32,321 bases of DNA, from NCBI RefSeq assembly GCF_000308795.1, contig NZ_BAGK01000190.1, positions 1 to 32,321 on the forward strand. Direction: 5' to 3'. Source of the stretch: Nocardia thailandica NBRC 100428. GTDB lineage: Bacteria; Actinomycetota; Actinomycetes; Mycobacteriales; Mycobacteriaceae. Positions 1 to 8,654 of this stretch are shown piece by piece (positions within the stretch are counted from its first letter, which is position 1; the number at the start of each line of letters is the position of its first letter). Both the position numbers and the translations under genes were made by a program. Below the pieces are notes generated by a model that did no database searches, was not told the DNA's origin, and saw nothing but the letters and a program-made list of their open reading frames with translations.

Positions 1-1
1 C

Positions 2-547
2 GCCACGGCGGTCGCGGCGGGCACCGGCGGCGGGCACGCCCCGGCCTCCCGCGCGGTGCCGCTTGGCCCCCAGACCGAGGTGGACGCGGTGTCCTGGGGC
101 GCCTACACCTACATCGCCCGCGCCTTCCCCGAACTGCTACCCGCCTCCCAGTTCGGCACCGGCTATCAGGAGATCTTCGGATGCAGGCCGGTCGACGAGA
201 ACGGCAAGGACCTCCCGGTCGACGTCTTCGTCCCGCGGGGCCGGATCTACTGCATCGGCAACCGGGAACCGGCGCTGGTGGTCGAGGTGGTGTGCAATGC
301 CGACCGCTCGGCGATCGCGCCGCCGGCGACCATCGACAAGGCCGAGGGCGACGAGCGCTGGACCCGTCCGTCGGGCACCGGGAACCTGCACTGGGGCACC
401 GAACCCGGCTACACCAGGATTCCCGATCGCGGCAAGCTGCGGGTGTACTTCGACGACCCCGGCAGGCGATTCTGCTACGTCATGGTCACCGGCGCGTCGA
501 ACGGGGCGGAACTGCGGGCCGGCTGGTGGACGGAGGCGCCGCTGTGA
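2..547 (+). CDS. Receptor Ser/Thr protein kinase, C-terminal extracellular domain only (5' end outside window)
   Basis: The reading frame is open from the left edge to TGA 545-547, so only the C-terminal part is present. It is recognised by homology to the C-termini of the three complete kinases downstream. Shared elements are WGAYTYIARAFPELLP, a GYQE motif, four spaced cysteines (GCRP, YCIG, VCNA, FCYV), ERW...G, F-D-x-P-x-R and the terminal WWTEAPL. In the siblings this domain follows a membrane segment and lies outside the cell, so the missing part should be an intracellular kinase plus a transmembrane helix; that is inference. The stop overlaps the start of the next gene by 4 nt (GTGA), which indicates translational coupling. 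The first visible residues are Ala/Gly-rich and may be the end of the membrane helix or a linker. Confidence 0.8.
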   Translation, partial: ATAVAAGTGGGHAPASRAVPLGPQTEVDAVSWGAYTYIARAFPELLPASQFGTGYQEIFGCRPVDENGKDLPVDVFVPRGRIYCIGNREPALVVEVVCNADRSAIAPPATIDKAEGDERWTRPSGTGNLHWGTEPGYTRIPDRGKLRVYFDDPGRRFCYVMVTGASNGAELRAGWWTEAPL

Positions 548-1749
548 GACTCGGCCCCCTCGCCGCGGCACTGGGTGCCGCGGTCCTCGTCCTGTCCGGC
601 TGCGCGGCGGCCGGCAACCCCGCGCCCGCACCGGATCCCGACACCCTCGACGTCGGCCCCTACAGCAGGCTCCCGCTGCTCGCACCCGACCACGGCACCG
701 CCTACCAGAGCCGGATCCTGGAATCGGCCCGGATGGCCGAGGTCATGATCGTGCCGACCATGGCGGATCCGGAACTGCGCGTGCCCATCCGCACCCCGCG
801 CGCGGTGCCCCTGCCGACACCGGGCAAGGCGACCACCCTGCTGGCCGACGCGGTCCGGCCCGTCCTCGAACGCCACGGCATGCTGGCCGGTTTCAGCGCG
901 GGCGCGGCGGACCGCGCCGGGGACGGCGCGATCGGCGAGTCCCGGCTGCTGCAGATCGTGCTGCTGCGCTTCCCCGACCCGGCGGCCGCCCGCGCGGCCG
1001 CGGCGGAGATCGACGCCGTCGACGCCGCGCAGAACCCGGACAACGTCGCGGTGACCATCCCCGGGCATCCGGACGCGCACGCGCACCGGCGGCCCGCGGT
1101 GCCGACGCTGGCGGCCACGGTGGCCCGCGGCGCGTTCGTGGTGAGCGCCCTCGTCGCGCACACCGCGCCGGACCTCGAGGCCCTGACGTCCCTGACCCGC
1201 CGGGCCTTCGACGCGCAACTGCCCCAGCTGGACGGCTTCGCCGCCACCCCGGCCGACCGGTTCGGCGAGCTGGCGTTCGACCGGGACGGCATGCTGGGCC
1301 GGATGGTGCCCGAGGCGCCGGGGCGCTGGCCGTTCCCGGTGGTGATCCAGGGCGACTCGGCGGCGAACGCGGGCTGGGGGACCTTCGTCTCGGCCCGCGG
1401 CCTCGTCTACGGGCCGCGCGGGATCGAGCACCTCCTCGGCCGCCTCGAGCCGCCGGCCGAGGCGATGTCGGTCAACCGGTTCGACATGCTCCTGCGCTTC
1501 GCCGACGCGGCGGCGGCGCGCCGATACCAGGGCGGGATGACGGTCCGGGAGGGCAGCGAGGTCGTCCCCGGGCCGTCCGGGCTGGTCGACGTCCGCTGCA
1601 CCGAGAGCCTGCGGTCCCAGTCCCCGATGACCAGGTTCGGCTGCGTCCTCCGGCACGGCCGCTACATCGCGTCGGTGTTCAGCCGGGACTACCGGGACGT
1701 GCAGCAACGGGCCGCGGCGCAGTACGCGCTGCTGGTGAACAGCGGGTAG
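544..1749 (+). CDS. Secreted lipoprotein of the DUF7373 type, paired with receptor kinases
   Basis: 401 residues from GTG 544, whose GTGA overlaps the upstream stop. This start gives a clean lipoprotein signal: a short positive N-terminus, a hydrophobic stretch and lipobox LSGC with Cys20, predicting lipidation and anchoring on the outer face of the membrane. The mature part begins with TLDVGPYS, the opening typical of actinobacterial lipoproteins that I recall as DUF7373. It ends in a segment with two cysteines (VRCTES, FGCVL) followed by RYIASV. It is clearly paralogous to the lipoprotein at 5850-7115 (shared HGMLAG, PDNVAV, FVVS, RDGM). The function is unknown. Its position between kinase genes in one operon suggests a ligand carrier or partner of the kinase ectodomains. 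The next kinase starts 4 nt downstream. Confidence 0.85.
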   Translation: MRLGPLAAALGAAVLVLSGCAAAGNPAPAPDPDTLDVGPYSRLPLLAPDHGTAYQSRILESARMAEVMIVPTMADPELRVPIRTPRAVPLPTPGKATTLLADAVRPVLERHGMLAGFSAGAADRAGDGAIGESRLLQIVLLRFPDPAAARAAAAEIDAVDAAQNPDNVAVTIPGHPDAHAHRRPAVPTLAATVARGAFVVSALVAHTAPDLEALTSLTRRAFDAQLPQLDGFAATPADRFGELAFDRDGMLGRMVPEAPGRWPFPVVIQGDSAANAGWGTFVSARGLVYGPRGIEHLLGRLEPPAEAMSVNRFDMLLRFADAAAARRYQGGMTVREGSEVVPGPSGLVDVRCTESLRSQSPMTRFGCVLRHGRYIASVFSRDYRDVQQRAAAQYALLVNSG

Positions 1750-1753
1750 GCGC

Positions 1754-4405
1754 ATGGTCGACGAACTCACCCCCGGTACGGATTTCGCCGGCTATCGCAT
1801 CGAGCGCACGCTCGGGCACGGCGGCATGGGCACGGTGTACCTGGCCTGGCATCCCCGGCTGCCGCGCCGGGACGCGCTCAAGGTCCTGCCCGACAACGCA
1901 GGCGCCGCCGAGGAATTCCGCGCGCGCTTCCTGCGGGAGGCGGAACTGGCCGCGCGCCTCGACCATCCGAACGTCGTCGCCGTGCACGACCGGGGCGCGC
2001 GGGACGGCAGGCTGTGGATCGCGATGGAGTACGTGCCGGGCTCCGACGCGGCCCGGCTCCTGCGGGCGGGACCACCGGACCCGGACCGCGCGGTGCACAT
2101 CGTCGGGGAAGCGGCACGCGGCCTGGACGAGGCGCATCGCCACGGCTTGCTGCACCGGGACGTGAAACCGGCGAACATCCTGGTCGAGCCGCAGGACGAC
2201 GCGCCGGACCGCGTGCTGATCGCCGACTTCGGCCTCGCCCGCGCCGCCGGTGACGGCACCGCGCTCACCGAGATCGGCGCGGTCCTCGGCACCCTCGCCT
2301 ACACCGCCCCCGAACTGCTGACCGAGCGGCGGGCCGATCACCGCGCCGACGTGTACTCGCTCGGCTGCACGCTGTTCCAGTTGCTCACCGGCACAACGCC
2401 GTTCCCCCGCGAGTCGGTGGCGGCGGTCATGCACGCCCACCTGTTCGCGCCGCCGCCGCGCCCGAGCGAGTTGCGCCCCGGGCTGCCCGCCGCGATCGAC
2501 GCCGTGATCGCCCGCGCCCTCGCCAAGGACCCGGACGCCCGCTACTCCTCCTGCGGCGCGCTGGCCGCCGCGACCGCGCACGCCTTCGGCGGCCCCGAGG
2601 AGCACACCGCGTTCGCCCCGCGCCGGACCGGCGGGTCCGGCACCGTTCCGCCGCCACCACATTCGGCGGCGTCCGCGCCTTCGTACCCCCACACGACAGC
2701 CGTCTCGGCGTCAGCACCTGCGGCAGACACCCTGCCGGCGCCCCCACCCGCGACATCGACTGCGCCACCGTCATCCTCGGCCCCCGCGCCGGCGCCACCT
2801 CATGCGGCGGTCGACACGCCACCGGCGACGCAGGCGGCGACCGCGCCACCATCCCCGCACACGGCAACCGCGTCGCGGCTGGCTCGACATCCGGCAACCG
2901 CCACGCCTCCGCCCCCACACGCGGCGTCCACCTTCGCGCCGTCTTCCCCTGCGGAGGCCGGGGCGCAGCCATCTCCGCGCGCGGCAGTCGACACGACACC
3001 AGCGACGCATACCGCCGCGACCGCGCCCCCACACGCGCCAGCCGACACGCCATCGCCTTCGCATGGGACAGCTGACGCGCCACCGTCCCTTCATGTGGCA
3101 GCCGATGCGCCGCCATCCCGCCCTGCGGCAGCCGCGGCGCTGCCGTCTCCGCGCGCGGCAGCCGACACGACACCAGCGACGCATACCGCCGCGACCGCGC
3201 CCCCACACGCGCCGGCCGCCGCGTCGGCGTCTCCGCACGCGCCGGCCGACACACCCGCGTCGCCACACGCGGCAGCGACCACACCACTGCCCTCGCACGC
3301 GGCAGTCGACGGGCCGCCGTCCTCGCGTGCGACAGCCGCCGCGCCTTCGTCCCCGGATACCGCGTCCGTCACGGCACCGTCCCCGGACACCGCGTCCGCC
3401 ACGGCACCGTCCCCGCAGGCAGCCGCCTCGCCGCCGTCGCCTCCCCAGGCGGCAGCCGTGCCGTCAGCGTCGCACTATGTGGCGGGCTCGGCACCGCCGT
3501 CTCCGCACGCGGCGACCTCGCCGTCATCGTCGCCCCGAGTGGCAGGCGCGGCACCGCCGGCTCCGCACGCGGCCGCCGCGCCGTCATCGTCACCCGCCTC
3601 GGCGCCACCTTTTCCGCACGAGGCGGTCGGCACGCCGTCGTCGCCCCCTGCGGGAGCCACCGCGCGGCCGGTCCCGTCCAGGGCATCGGATGCGCCGGCG
3701 GTCCCCCGTGCGGCCTCCGGTTCGCCCGGCGGCCCCGCGACGACCGAGCTCGGTCCGGCCGCTCGCGCGGCGGCGTCGCCCGTGCGGCGCGGCGGCGGGT
3801 GGCGGGAAGGACTGCGGACGCCGGTGTCGCGCCGGTTCGTCGCCGTCGCGGCGGCGGTCCTCGCGGTGGTCGTCGGGGTGACCGCGGCGGTGGTGTGGCC
3901 GCGCGACACAGCGACGCCCGTCGCGAAACCGCCGGACCCGGTCGGCGCACTGACCTGGGGCCGCTACGCGTTCATCGCCGAGGCGCTGCCCGGCCTGCTG
4001 CCGCCGACGCCCGTGCGCACGGGGTACCAGGGCCTGCGGTGCGCCGCGCTGACCGACGACAACAAGGAGGCCGACCTGCAGCGGCTGCCGACGACCGTGG
4101 CCCGGATGCGGTGCACCGGTGACACGAATCCGGTGCGCGACGTGGTCATCGACTGTTCGACCAACCGGACCCCCTTCTACCTCGTCGACGAAGAGGGCGT
4201 CGTGCTGCTCGGGGATCAGCGATGGCAGCGCGGTTCCGGGCGCGGCCGGATCACCTGGGCGGACTCGACCAGCTTCACCGGGCCGGTCGGCCTCATCGGC
4301 CTGCAGTTCGACGAACCGACCCGCAATTTCTGCATGGTCGTGGTGATCGGCGGCAGCTCCGGCCAGGACCTCTACGACCGGTGGTGGCCGAATGCGCCGT
4401 TCTGA
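1754..4405 (+). CDS. Receptor-type Ser/Thr protein kinase with very long Ala/Pro/Ser/His-rich linker
   Basis: 883 residues. An intracellular Hanks-type (PknB-like) kinase domain spans about 13-275, with glycine loop GHGGMGTVY, ATP-binding Lys43, catalytic HRDVKPAN (Asp136), DFG (Asp158) and TAPE, so it should be active. Residues about 280-690 are a low-complexity linker of PHA, SPHAA, PPHAPADTP-like units. A membrane helix lies at about 694-715. An extracellular domain at about 730-883 has four cysteines and ends WWPNAPF. The linker is about 410 residues, against roughly 15-20 in the two other complete kinases here. It contains near-exact DNA repeats (annotated separately), so it probably grew by slippage or unequal recombination. 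The gene starts 4 nt after the lipoprotein stop and ends 15 nt before the next kinase. Downstream substrates cannot be inferred. Confidence 0.93.
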   Translation: MVDELTPGTDFAGYRIERTLGHGGMGTVYLAWHPRLPRRDALKVLPDNAGAAEEFRARFLREAELAARLDHPNVVAVHDRGARDGRLWIAMEYVPGSDAARLLRAGPPDPDRAVHIVGEAARGLDEAHRHGLLHRDVKPANILVEPQDDAPDRVLIADFGLARAAGDGTALTEIGAVLGTLAYTAPELLTERRADHRADVYSLGCTLFQLLTGTTPFPRESVAAVMHAHLFAPPPRPSELRPGLPAAIDAVIARALAKDPDARYSSCGALAAATAHAFGGPEEHTAFAPRRTGGSGTVPPPPHSAASAPSYPHTTAVSASAPAADTLPAPPPATSTAPPSSSAPAPAPPHAAVDTPPATQAATAPPSPHTATASRLARHPATATPPPPHAASTFAPSSPAEAGAQPSPRAAVDTTPATHTAATAPPHAPADTPSPSHGTADAPPSLHVAADAPPSRPAAAAALPSPRAAADTTPATHTAATAPPHAPAAASASPHAPADTPASPHAAATTPLPSHAAVDGPPSSRATAAAPSSPDTASVTAPSPDTASATAPSPQAAASPPSPPQAAAVPSASHYVAGSAPPSPHAATSPSSSPRVAGAAPPAPHAAAAPSSSPASAPPFPHEAVGTPSSPPAGATARPVPSRASDAPAVPRAASGSPGGPATTELGPAARAAASPVRRGGGWREGLRTPVSRRFVAVAAAVLAVVVGVTAAVVWPRDTATPVAKPPDPVGALTWGRYAFIAEALPGLLPPTPVRTGYQGLRCAALTDDNKEADLQRLPTTVARMRCTGDTNPVRDVVIDCSTNRTPFYLVDEEGVVLLGDQRWQRGSGRGRITWADSTSFTGPVGLIGLQFDEPTRNFCMVVVIGGSSGQDLYDRWWPNAPF
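2972..3213 (+). repeat. Direct repeat of 68 bp inside kinase linker
   Basis: Positions 2972-3039 and 3146-3213 match except for one base (GCAGTCG versus GCAGCCG). They are offset by 174 bp, a multiple of three, so the repeat preserves the reading frame of the kinase linker. It encodes a duplicated Ser/Pro/Ala/Thr/His segment. A pair this close to identical in low-complexity DNA points to recent duplication or gene conversion. Confidence 0.9.
3350..3409 (+). repeat. Tandem repeat, 30-bp unit x2, in kinase linker
   Basis: Two adjacent 30-bp units (3350-3379 and 3380-3409) differ at two bases and begin TCCCCGGA; a third partial unit TCCCCG follows. They encode repeated SPDTASxTAP. Further looser repeats of about 60 bp (CTCCGCACGCGGC...GCCGTCATCGTC) lie at about 3495-3595. 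All keep the reading frame. Confidence 0.85.
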
Positions 4406-4420
4406 CCGAGGAGGAGGCCG

Positions 4421-5863
4421 GTGACGATCGAGGAGGGCTCGGACTTCGCCGGATACCGCGTCGAGCGCAGGCTGGGCGCGGGCGGCATGGGCGAGGTGTA
4501 CCTGGCGCGGCACCCGCGGCTGCCGCGGCACGACGCGCTGAAGATCCTGTCCGTCCGGCACGCGGGCGACGCCGGGTTCCGGGCGGGGTTCCTGCGGGAG
4601 GCCGAGGTCGCCGTCCGGCTCCAGCACCCGAACGTGGTGGCGGTGCGCGACCGCGGCGAGCACGACGGCCGCCTGTGGATCGCCATGCAGTACGTCGGCG
4701 GCGGGGACGTCGCCGCGCTGATCCGCCGTGCGGGCGCGGTACCGGTCGAGCGCGCGGTCCGGATCATCGCCGAGGCCGCGGAGGGACTCGACGAGATCCA
4801 CCGGGTCGGGTTGCAGCACCGCGACGTCAAACCGGCCAACCTGCTGCTGGCCGAGGAACCCGGGCAACCGGACCGGGTGCTCGTCACCGACTTCGGGATC
4901 GCCCGCCCGGCCGAGGCGGCGGCCGACGGCGACGGCGGGTTCACCGCCACGCTGGCCTACGCCGCGCCGGAGGTCGTCAACGGCGACCGGGTCGATCACC
5001 GGGCCGACGTGTACTCGCTCGGCTGCACGCTGTACCAGCTGCTCACCGGCACGGTGCCGTTCCCGCGCAGCAGCCCGGCGGCGGTGATGTACGCGCACCT
5101 GCACGAGGACGCCGCGCCGCCGTCGCGCGCGAACGACGCGGTCCCCGCCGCCGTGGACGCGGTCGTGGCGCGGGCGCTGGCCAAGGACCCGGCCGACCGG
5201 TACCAGAGCTGCGGGGAGCTGGCAGGCGCGCTGGCCGCGGCCGTGGCGGGCCCGGCGGCGCCCGCGCCCCGCCGGTCGCGTCGGATCGCGGCCTGGTCGG
5301 CGGCCGCCGCGGTCGTGCTCGTCGCCGTGGCGCTCACCCTCGTCCTCGGCGCGGGCGACGGCGAGCCGGCGACGAGCGCCGCCCGGACCCCCGTCGCGAC
5401 CAACTCCGCGGCGTGGGGCGCGGTGGCCTTCGTCGCCGAGGCGTTTCCCGGGCTGCTGCCGGTCGCGCCGACCGCGGTCGGCTACCAGGAGCTCAACACC
5501 TGCCTGCGCACCGACCAGGACAGCCAGTTCGTGCCCTTCGACCAGGTCGTCGCCGTCGGTGGCGTGGTGTGCGTCGGCAACCGGGAACCGGCCGACATCG
5601 TGCTCATCGCCTGCAACACCGACCGCACCCCGATCGCCGCGTGGAAGCCGATGATCCAGATCGAGGGAGAGGAACGGTGGACCCGCGGCGGCGCGACCGG
5701 ACGGGTCCGATGGGGCACCGTCCACGGGGAGGACGGGCTGAGCACCGGGCGCCTCGACGTCACCTTCGACGCCCCGGCCCGCAACTTCTGCCGCCTGCGG
5801 GTGGGCGGGGGCAAGTCCGGCACCGTGCTCAGGGAACAGTGGTGGCCCGATGCGCCGCTCTGA
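4421..5863 (+). CDS. Receptor-type Ser/Thr protein kinase
   Basis: 480 residues from GTG 4421, preceded by a strong ribosome-binding site GAGGAGG (4409-4415). The kinase domain is at about 9-275: glycine loop GAGGMGEVY, Lys41, HRDVKPAN (Asp135), DFG (Asp157), AAPE. A very short basic linker (RRSRR) leads into a membrane helix at about 290-310. The extracellular domain at about 325-480 has Cys361, Cys384, Cys398 and Cys457 and ends WWPDAPL. All catalytic residues are present. It closely resembles the kinases on both sides, so the array arose by duplication. It follows the previous kinase by 15 nt, and its end overlaps the next lipoprotein gene by 14 nt. The ligand and substrates are unknown. 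Confidence 0.94.
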   Translation: MTIEEGSDFAGYRVERRLGAGGMGEVYLARHPRLPRHDALKILSVRHAGDAGFRAGFLREAEVAVRLQHPNVVAVRDRGEHDGRLWIAMQYVGGGDVAALIRRAGAVPVERAVRIIAEAAEGLDEIHRVGLQHRDVKPANLLLAEEPGQPDRVLVTDFGIARPAEAAADGDGGFTATLAYAAPEVVNGDRVDHRADVYSLGCTLYQLLTGTVPFPRSSPAAVMYAHLHEDAAPPSRANDAVPAAVDAVVARALAKDPADRYQSCGELAGALAAAVAGPAAPAPRRSRRIAAWSAAAAVVLVAVALTLVLGAGDGEPATSAARTPVATNSAAWGAVAFVAEAFPGLLPVAPTAVGYQELNTCLRTDQDSQFVPFDQVVAVGGVVCVGNREPADIVLIACNTDRTPIAAWKPMIQIEGEERWTRGGATGRVRWGTVHGEDGLSTGRLDVTFDAPARNFCRLRVGGGKSGTVLREQWWPDAPL

Positions 5864-7115
5864 CGGGAGGACGACGGCACCGAGGGGCGGCCGGATCCGC
5901 GCGGTCGTCGTGGCGGCCGCCGCGCTCGGCGTGCTGCTGTCGGGGTGCGTGCGCGCGGGAGTGCCCCACCCACAGCACCTGGACCCGTCGACCCTCGACG
6001 TGGGCGCGAACAGCATCGACCCGCTGACCCCGCCCGCCGGGACCGAGCAGGACGGGCGGGTCCTCGAATCGGTGCGCATGGGCGAGGCGATCATCGACCC
6101 GGCCGAGGTCGACCCGACGCTGACCAGGGACGTGGCGAACCGGACGGCGCCCGTCCCGAGCCCCGTGAAGGCGGCGGGCATCCTCGCCGAACCGGTCCGC
6201 GAGGTCCTCGAATCGCACGGCATGCTGGCCGGATACGTCGTCAGCGGCACCGACGTCGAGAACCGGGACTCCTCGCTGCCCGCCCCGGGCAGCGCGCGAC
6301 TGCTCAGCGTCCTGCTGCTGCGGTTCCCCGACGCGCAGGCCGCCCAGCTCGCCGCCCGGCAGATGGACGCGACCGACGCGGCGGTCAGTCCCGACAACGT
6401 CGCGGTGCGGCTCGCGGAGTATCCGGCGGCGTTCGCGCACTGGCGCCCCGGCGTGCCGACCATGGCGGCCACGATCGCCGACGGGCCGTTCGTGGTCAGC
6501 GTGCTCGCCGGCCACACCGCCGCCGACCAGGCGCTGCTCGCAGGCACGGTGCGCGCGGCCGTCGACCGGCAGCTCCCCCGGCTGCGCGCGTTCGTCCCGA
6601 CCGCGCGCGACCGGATCGCCGACCTGCCCCTGGACCAGGACGGCATGATCGCGCGGCTGATCCCCTACGGCGCGGGCCACTGGCCGCGCCCGTCGGTGGT
6701 CGCCATGGACTCGGGACCGCTGGCGGGCTGGTCGGCGAGCCTGCGGATCAGCGGCATCGTGCTCGGTCCGCGCGCGACCCGGCTGCTGAAGAACCTCGAG
6801 CTCCCCGACACCATCGAGCGGATCGCGATGAACGGCTACAACCGGCTCGAACGCTATCCGGACGCGGTCGCCGCGCGCCGGGCCTTCCTCGCCGCCCAGG
6901 CCGACTTCCCCGAACCGCAGCGCGCGGCCGCGACACCGGCGGGCGTGCCGGACGTCTACTGCCGCACGGGCGTCGCCGTGCAGCCGCAGCTGCCGATCCA
7001 GGTCCGCTGCCAGGTGCTCTACGGCCGGTATGTGGCCTCGGTGGTCGGCCTGAACCTCACCGACGCCCAGCAGCGGTCCGCCGCCCAGTACGCGGTGCTG
7101 GTGCGCGGTGCCTAG
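5850..7115 (+). CDS. Secreted lipoprotein of the DUF7373 type, paralogue of the 544-1749 gene
   Basis: 421 residues from ATG 5850. A basic N-terminus (RR...RGGRIR) precedes a hydrophobic stretch and lipobox LLSGC with Cys33, so lipid anchoring outside the cell is expected. The mature start STLDVGANS and the blocks ESVRMGE, SHGMLAG, PDNVAV, FVVSVLAGHTAA, DQDGMIARL and C-terminal YGRYVASV align with the first lipoprotein. The C-terminal segment again has two cysteines (VYCRT, VRCQV). The start lies 14 nt inside the upstream kinase gene and the end overlaps the next kinase by 8 nt, so expression of kinase and lipoprotein is very probably coupled. The biochemical role is unknown; co-occurrence argues for a partner or ligand-binding role with the kinase ectodomain. 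Confidence 0.88.
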   Translation: MRRSDGRTTAPRGGRIRAVVVAAAALGVLLSGCVRAGVPHPQHLDPSTLDVGANSIDPLTPPAGTEQDGRVLESVRMGEAIIDPAEVDPTLTRDVANRTAPVPSPVKAAGILAEPVREVLESHGMLAGYVVSGTDVENRDSSLPAPGSARLLSVLLLRFPDAQAAQLAARQMDATDAAVSPDNVAVRLAEYPAAFAHWRPGVPTMAATIADGPFVVSVLAGHTAADQALLAGTVRAAVDRQLPRLRAFVPTARDRIADLPLDQDGMIARLIPYGAGHWPRPSVVAMDSGPLAGWSASLRISGIVLGPRATRLLKNLELPDTIERIAMNGYNRLERYPDAVAARRAFLAAQADFPEPQRAAATPAGVPDVYCRTGVAVQPQLPIQVRCQVLYGRYVASVVGLNLTDAQQRSAAQYAVLVRGA

Positions 7116-8571
7116 CCGCACGCTGCCGCCGGGCACGATCTTCGCCGGCTACCGGATCGAGCGGGTGCTGGGCAGCGGCGGCATGGGCACGGTGTACGTG
7201 GCCGCCCATCCCCGGCTGCCGCGCCGCGACGCGCTGAAGGTGCTCTCGGCGGAGTACGGCGCCGATCCCGAGTTCCGGGCGCGGTTCGTCCGCGAGGCCG
7301 AGCTCGCCGCCCGGCTCGACCATCCCGAGATCGTCGGCGTCTACGACCGGGGCGTGACCGACGGACGGCTGTGGATCGCGATGCGCTTCGTCGACGGGCC
7401 GGACGCCGCCACGGTGATCCGCACGGCGCCGCCGAGCCCGGAGCGGGCGCTGCACATCGTGGCGGCGGTGGCGCGCGGACTCGACCACGCGCACCGCGCG
7501 GGCCTGCTGCACCGTGACGTCAAACCCGCCAACATCCTGCTCGAGCCCGTGCCGGGCAGACCGGACCGGGTCGCGCTCACCGACTTCGGCATCGCCAAGG
7601 CCGTGGCCGCGACCACCGCGCTCACCCAGGCGGGTTCGGTGCTGGCGACCGTCGCCTACGCCGCTCCGGAACAGCTCGCCGGCGGGCCGGTCGACCACCG
7701 CGCCGACGTCTACGCCCTCGGCTGCACCCTCTACGAGCTGCTGACGGGGGCCAAGCCCTTCCCGCGCGCCACCCCCGAGGCGGTGATCGCGGCCCACCTG
7801 CACGAGCCGCCGCCCCGGCCGACCGCGCTGGTCCGTGACCTGCCCCGCGCGATCGACGCCGTGGTCGCGCGGTCGATGGCCAAGGATCCCGGCGACCGGT
7901 ACCCGGACTGCGGCGCACTCGCGGCGGCGGCCGCCCTCGCCTTCGACGGCCAGGGCGCCGCGGCCGGTTCCCCCGCGCCGCGCCGCCGCCGGATCCGGCT
8001 CGGGCTCGCCGCGGCGGTGGCGACGGGCCTGATCGCGGCCGGTGCCGTCCTGTACGACCGCGACGCCGCGCCCGCGGCGGGCGGGCAGCCCGCCGCGACC
8101 GGTCCGGCCGACCCGAACGCGTGGGCGGCACACCAGTGGCTGGTCGACCTGTTCCCCGCGCTGCTGCCCCGCGACCAGGCCGCGGCCGGCTATCAGAACC
8201 TGCGCTGCCTGCCGGTCGACGGCAGCCAGCAGCCCATCGACGCGACCGAGACCAGGGACGCGCTCAACGCCCTGGCCTGTAACGGCGATCAGTCACCGGT
8301 GTACCGGCTGGTCGTGCGGTGCGGGCTCGGCGAACCGGTCGTGCGGTTCGCCCCGAGCGAAGGGGCGCGCGAGGTCGGTCAGGAGGACTGGCAGAAGCCC
8401 TCCGGCAAGGGACGGATCAGCTGGTACGACGCCGTCACGGTGCACGGGGCCGCGGGCGAACTGCTGCTGCGCTTCGACGATCCCGCGCGCGCGAACTGCA
8501 CGCTGGGCGTGACCGGCGGCACCTCGGGCGGCCAGCTGTACGACACGTGGTGGCGCGACGCTCCGGTGTGA
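7108..8571 (+). CDS. Receptor-type Ser/Thr protein kinase
   Basis: 487 residues from GTG 7108, overlapping the lipoprotein stop by 8 nt. The kinase domain is at about 12-278: glycine loop GSGGMGTVY, Lys44, HRDVKPAN (Asp137), DFG (Asp159), AAPE; all needed residues are present. Basic residues RRRRIR precede a membrane helix at about 297-314. The extracellular domain keeps the four-cysteine pattern (LRCL, LACN, VRCG, ANCT), the QKPSGKGRISW block, FDDPAR and the terminal WWRDAPV. It differs from its siblings mainly in the ectodomain surface, as expected if each kinase reads a different signal. It is the last gene of the kinase-lipoprotein unit; 83 nt separate it from the next gene. Confidence 0.94.
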   Translation: MPSRTLPPGTIFAGYRIERVLGSGGMGTVYVAAHPRLPRRDALKVLSAEYGADPEFRARFVREAELAARLDHPEIVGVYDRGVTDGRLWIAMRFVDGPDAATVIRTAPPSPERALHIVAAVARGLDHAHRAGLLHRDVKPANILLEPVPGRPDRVALTDFGIAKAVAATTALTQAGSVLATVAYAAPEQLAGGPVDHRADVYALGCTLYELLTGAKPFPRATPEAVIAAHLHEPPPRPTALVRDLPRAIDAVVARSMAKDPGDRYPDCGALAAAAALAFDGQGAAAGSPAPRRRRIRLGLAAAVATGLIAAGAVLYDRDAAPAAGGQPAATGPADPNAWAAHQWLVDLFPALLPRDQAAAGYQNLRCLPVDGSQQPIDATETRDALNALACNGDQSPVYRLVVRCGLGEPVVRFAPSEGAREVGQEDWQKPSGKGRISWYDAVTVHGAAGELLLRFDDPARANCTLGVTGGTSGGQLYDTWWRDAPV

Positions 8572-8654
8572 GACGCGCCACAGCCCGTTCCGGGGCGGTG
8601 AATCCGGACCGGTCGCCCCGTCCTCCTGAGCGAGCCCGTCCCGAAGGAGTACCC

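Noticed and set aside
181..543. Longer start for the first lipoprotein at 181
   Set aside because: It would overlap the upstream kinase by over 360 nt and bury the signal peptide; GTG 544 places the lipobox correctly.
2620..3700. CRISPR-like repeat array in the kinase region
   Set aside because: The repeats are of unequal length and spacing, lie in frame within a coding sequence, and lack a constant repeat with unique spacers.
3590..6646. Very long open frame of over 1000 codons on the minus strand across the kinase region
   Set aside because: It is antisense to two kinases and a lipoprotein with clear motifs; its translation is Arg/Gly/Ala-rich with no family features. Such frames are expected in DNA this GC-rich.
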